Source: an uncultured Candidatus Methylacidiphilales bacterium
GTDB lineage: Bacteria > Verrucomicrobiota > Verrucomicrobiia > Methylacidiphilales > CALFVM01
Assembly (NCBI GenBank): GCA_937928665.1
Contig: CALFVM010000105.1
Coordinates: forward strand, 1 to 24,320
DNA length: 24,320 nucleotides
Direction of reading: 5' to 3'
In this document: piece after piece, positions 23,911 to 24,320 of the stretch
Position numbering within the stretch: the first letter of the stretch is position 1
Layout of the letters: the number at the start of each line of letters is the position of its first letter
Notes under the pieces: model-generated
Databases searched by the model: none
The model's input: only the letters and a program-made list of their open reading frames with translations
Told to the model about the DNA's origin: nothing
Made by a program: the position numbers and the translations under genes

Positions 23911-24264
23911 ATGAAAGAGGAGCCGTCCCGTCGGGTGGTCCGGGTGCAACAGGTGATTTTGGCGGAGCTTTCCCGGATTGCCCGGCGCGAGCGGGCATTG
24001 GAGCAATGCCTGGTGACCTTTACGGCCGTCGAGGTGACGCCGGATTTGAAGCAGGCGTTTGTTTATTGGAGCACGATGGCGAGCGATGTGCCGGTGGAGT
24101 CGATTGGCGAGACCCTCGGCCGATTGGCGCGTGGCTGGCAGGCGGAGTTGGGCAAGCGGATGGCAATCAAGTACACGCCACGGTTGAGCTTTCGGTTCGA
24201 TGAAGGGCAAGAGCGGGGTGACCGGGTTATGGAAATTTTGCGGCAGATTGACGGGACGGGTTGA
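23911..24264 (+). CDS. rbfA: 30S ribosome-binding factor A (RbfA)
   Basis: KH-fold assembly factor for the 30S subunit, needed for 16S rRNA 5'-end maturation. The 117-residue protein shows the family's course: RRVVRVQQVILAELSRIARRE, VTFTAVEVTPDLKQAFVYWS, a C-terminal KYTPRLSFRFDEG strand and the GDRVMEILRQI helix. rbfA usually follows infB; here the upstream neighbour is a divergent unrelated gene, so the gene has moved from that cluster or lies in a rearranged one. The 56 bases after it to the window end show nothing definite. Confidence 0.92.
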   Translation: MKEEPSRRVVRVQQVILAELSRIARRERALEQCLVTFTAVEVTPDLKQAFVYWSTMASDVPVESIGETLGRLARGWQAELGKRMAIKYTPRLSFRFDEGQERGDRVMEILRQIDGTG

Positions 24265-24320
24265 CTCTTTCCTGGTTGGCTTCTGAAGGGGAGCCGGGCA
24301 AGCTAACGGAAACGGTGATG

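Noticed and set aside
1..24320. CRISPR arrays, tRNA/rRNA genes, intact insertion sequences, prophage or toxin-antitoxin pairs
   Set aside because: I looked for regular spaced repeats, cloverleaf-like sequences, transposase motifs and small paired ORFs, and found none convincing.

Overview
The window looks like a chromosomal stretch from a member of the PVC superphylum, most likely Verrucomicrobiota. The assignment rests on gene content and protein style: a FabD with a GLSLGE nucleophile elbow, a DksA/TraR-type protein with a histone-H1-like Lys/Ala/Pro tail, RNase HIII, a secreted protein built of short Trp-Ala repeats, high GC and few clear Shine-Dalgarno sites. No marker gene here fixes a genus. 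Almost all of the sequence is dense housekeeping coding DNA; there is no CRISPR array, prophage, intact insertion sequence, rRNA or tRNA that I can see.

Region 1 (1-3785, + strand) is a type II fatty-acid synthesis operon, fabD-fabG-acpP-fabF, followed by rpmE and closed by an intrinsic terminator. prfA (RF1) follows at 3808. A solitary second ketoacyl synthase of FabB/FabF type lies convergently at 4933-6189 on the - strand.

Region 2 (6283-9192) is a divergent pair of transcription units. Leftward runs a DksA-like regulator, rpsR and rpmB, tightly packed and ending in a strong terminator. Rightward runs a primary-type sigma factor followed by apt. Regulation of transcription, ribosomal proteins and purine salvage are thus side by side.

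Region 3 (9289-15277) holds a full-length pyruvate:ferredoxin (flavodoxin) oxidoreductase, implying anaerobic or fermentative capacity. Then come mutY (- strand, its 3' end overlapping nifJ), rnhC (divergent from mutY with overlapping start codons) and an HU/IHF-like DNA-binding protein: a small DNA-maintenance group.

Region 4 (15278-24320) is more lineage-specific. It has a non-coding stretch with a candidate 144-bp inverted-repeat element, a secreted or anchored protein with a 32-residue repeat, an M20 peptidase, a ribosome hibernation factor, and a secreted papain-like (C39-type) protein. A translationally coupled pair follows (a DUF3592 membrane protein and an apparent arrestin-like partner), then a protein made only of homing-endonuclease-associated repeats, and finally rbfA.

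I did not find a clear new multi-gene system such as a defence island. The best leads are the H1-tailed DksA operon, the DUF3592/arrestin-like pair, the nuclease-free HNH-repeat protein, the 32-residue repeat protein with the adjacent inverted-repeat element, and the overlapping mutY/rnhC start codons. All identifications are by reading motifs; no database search was run.
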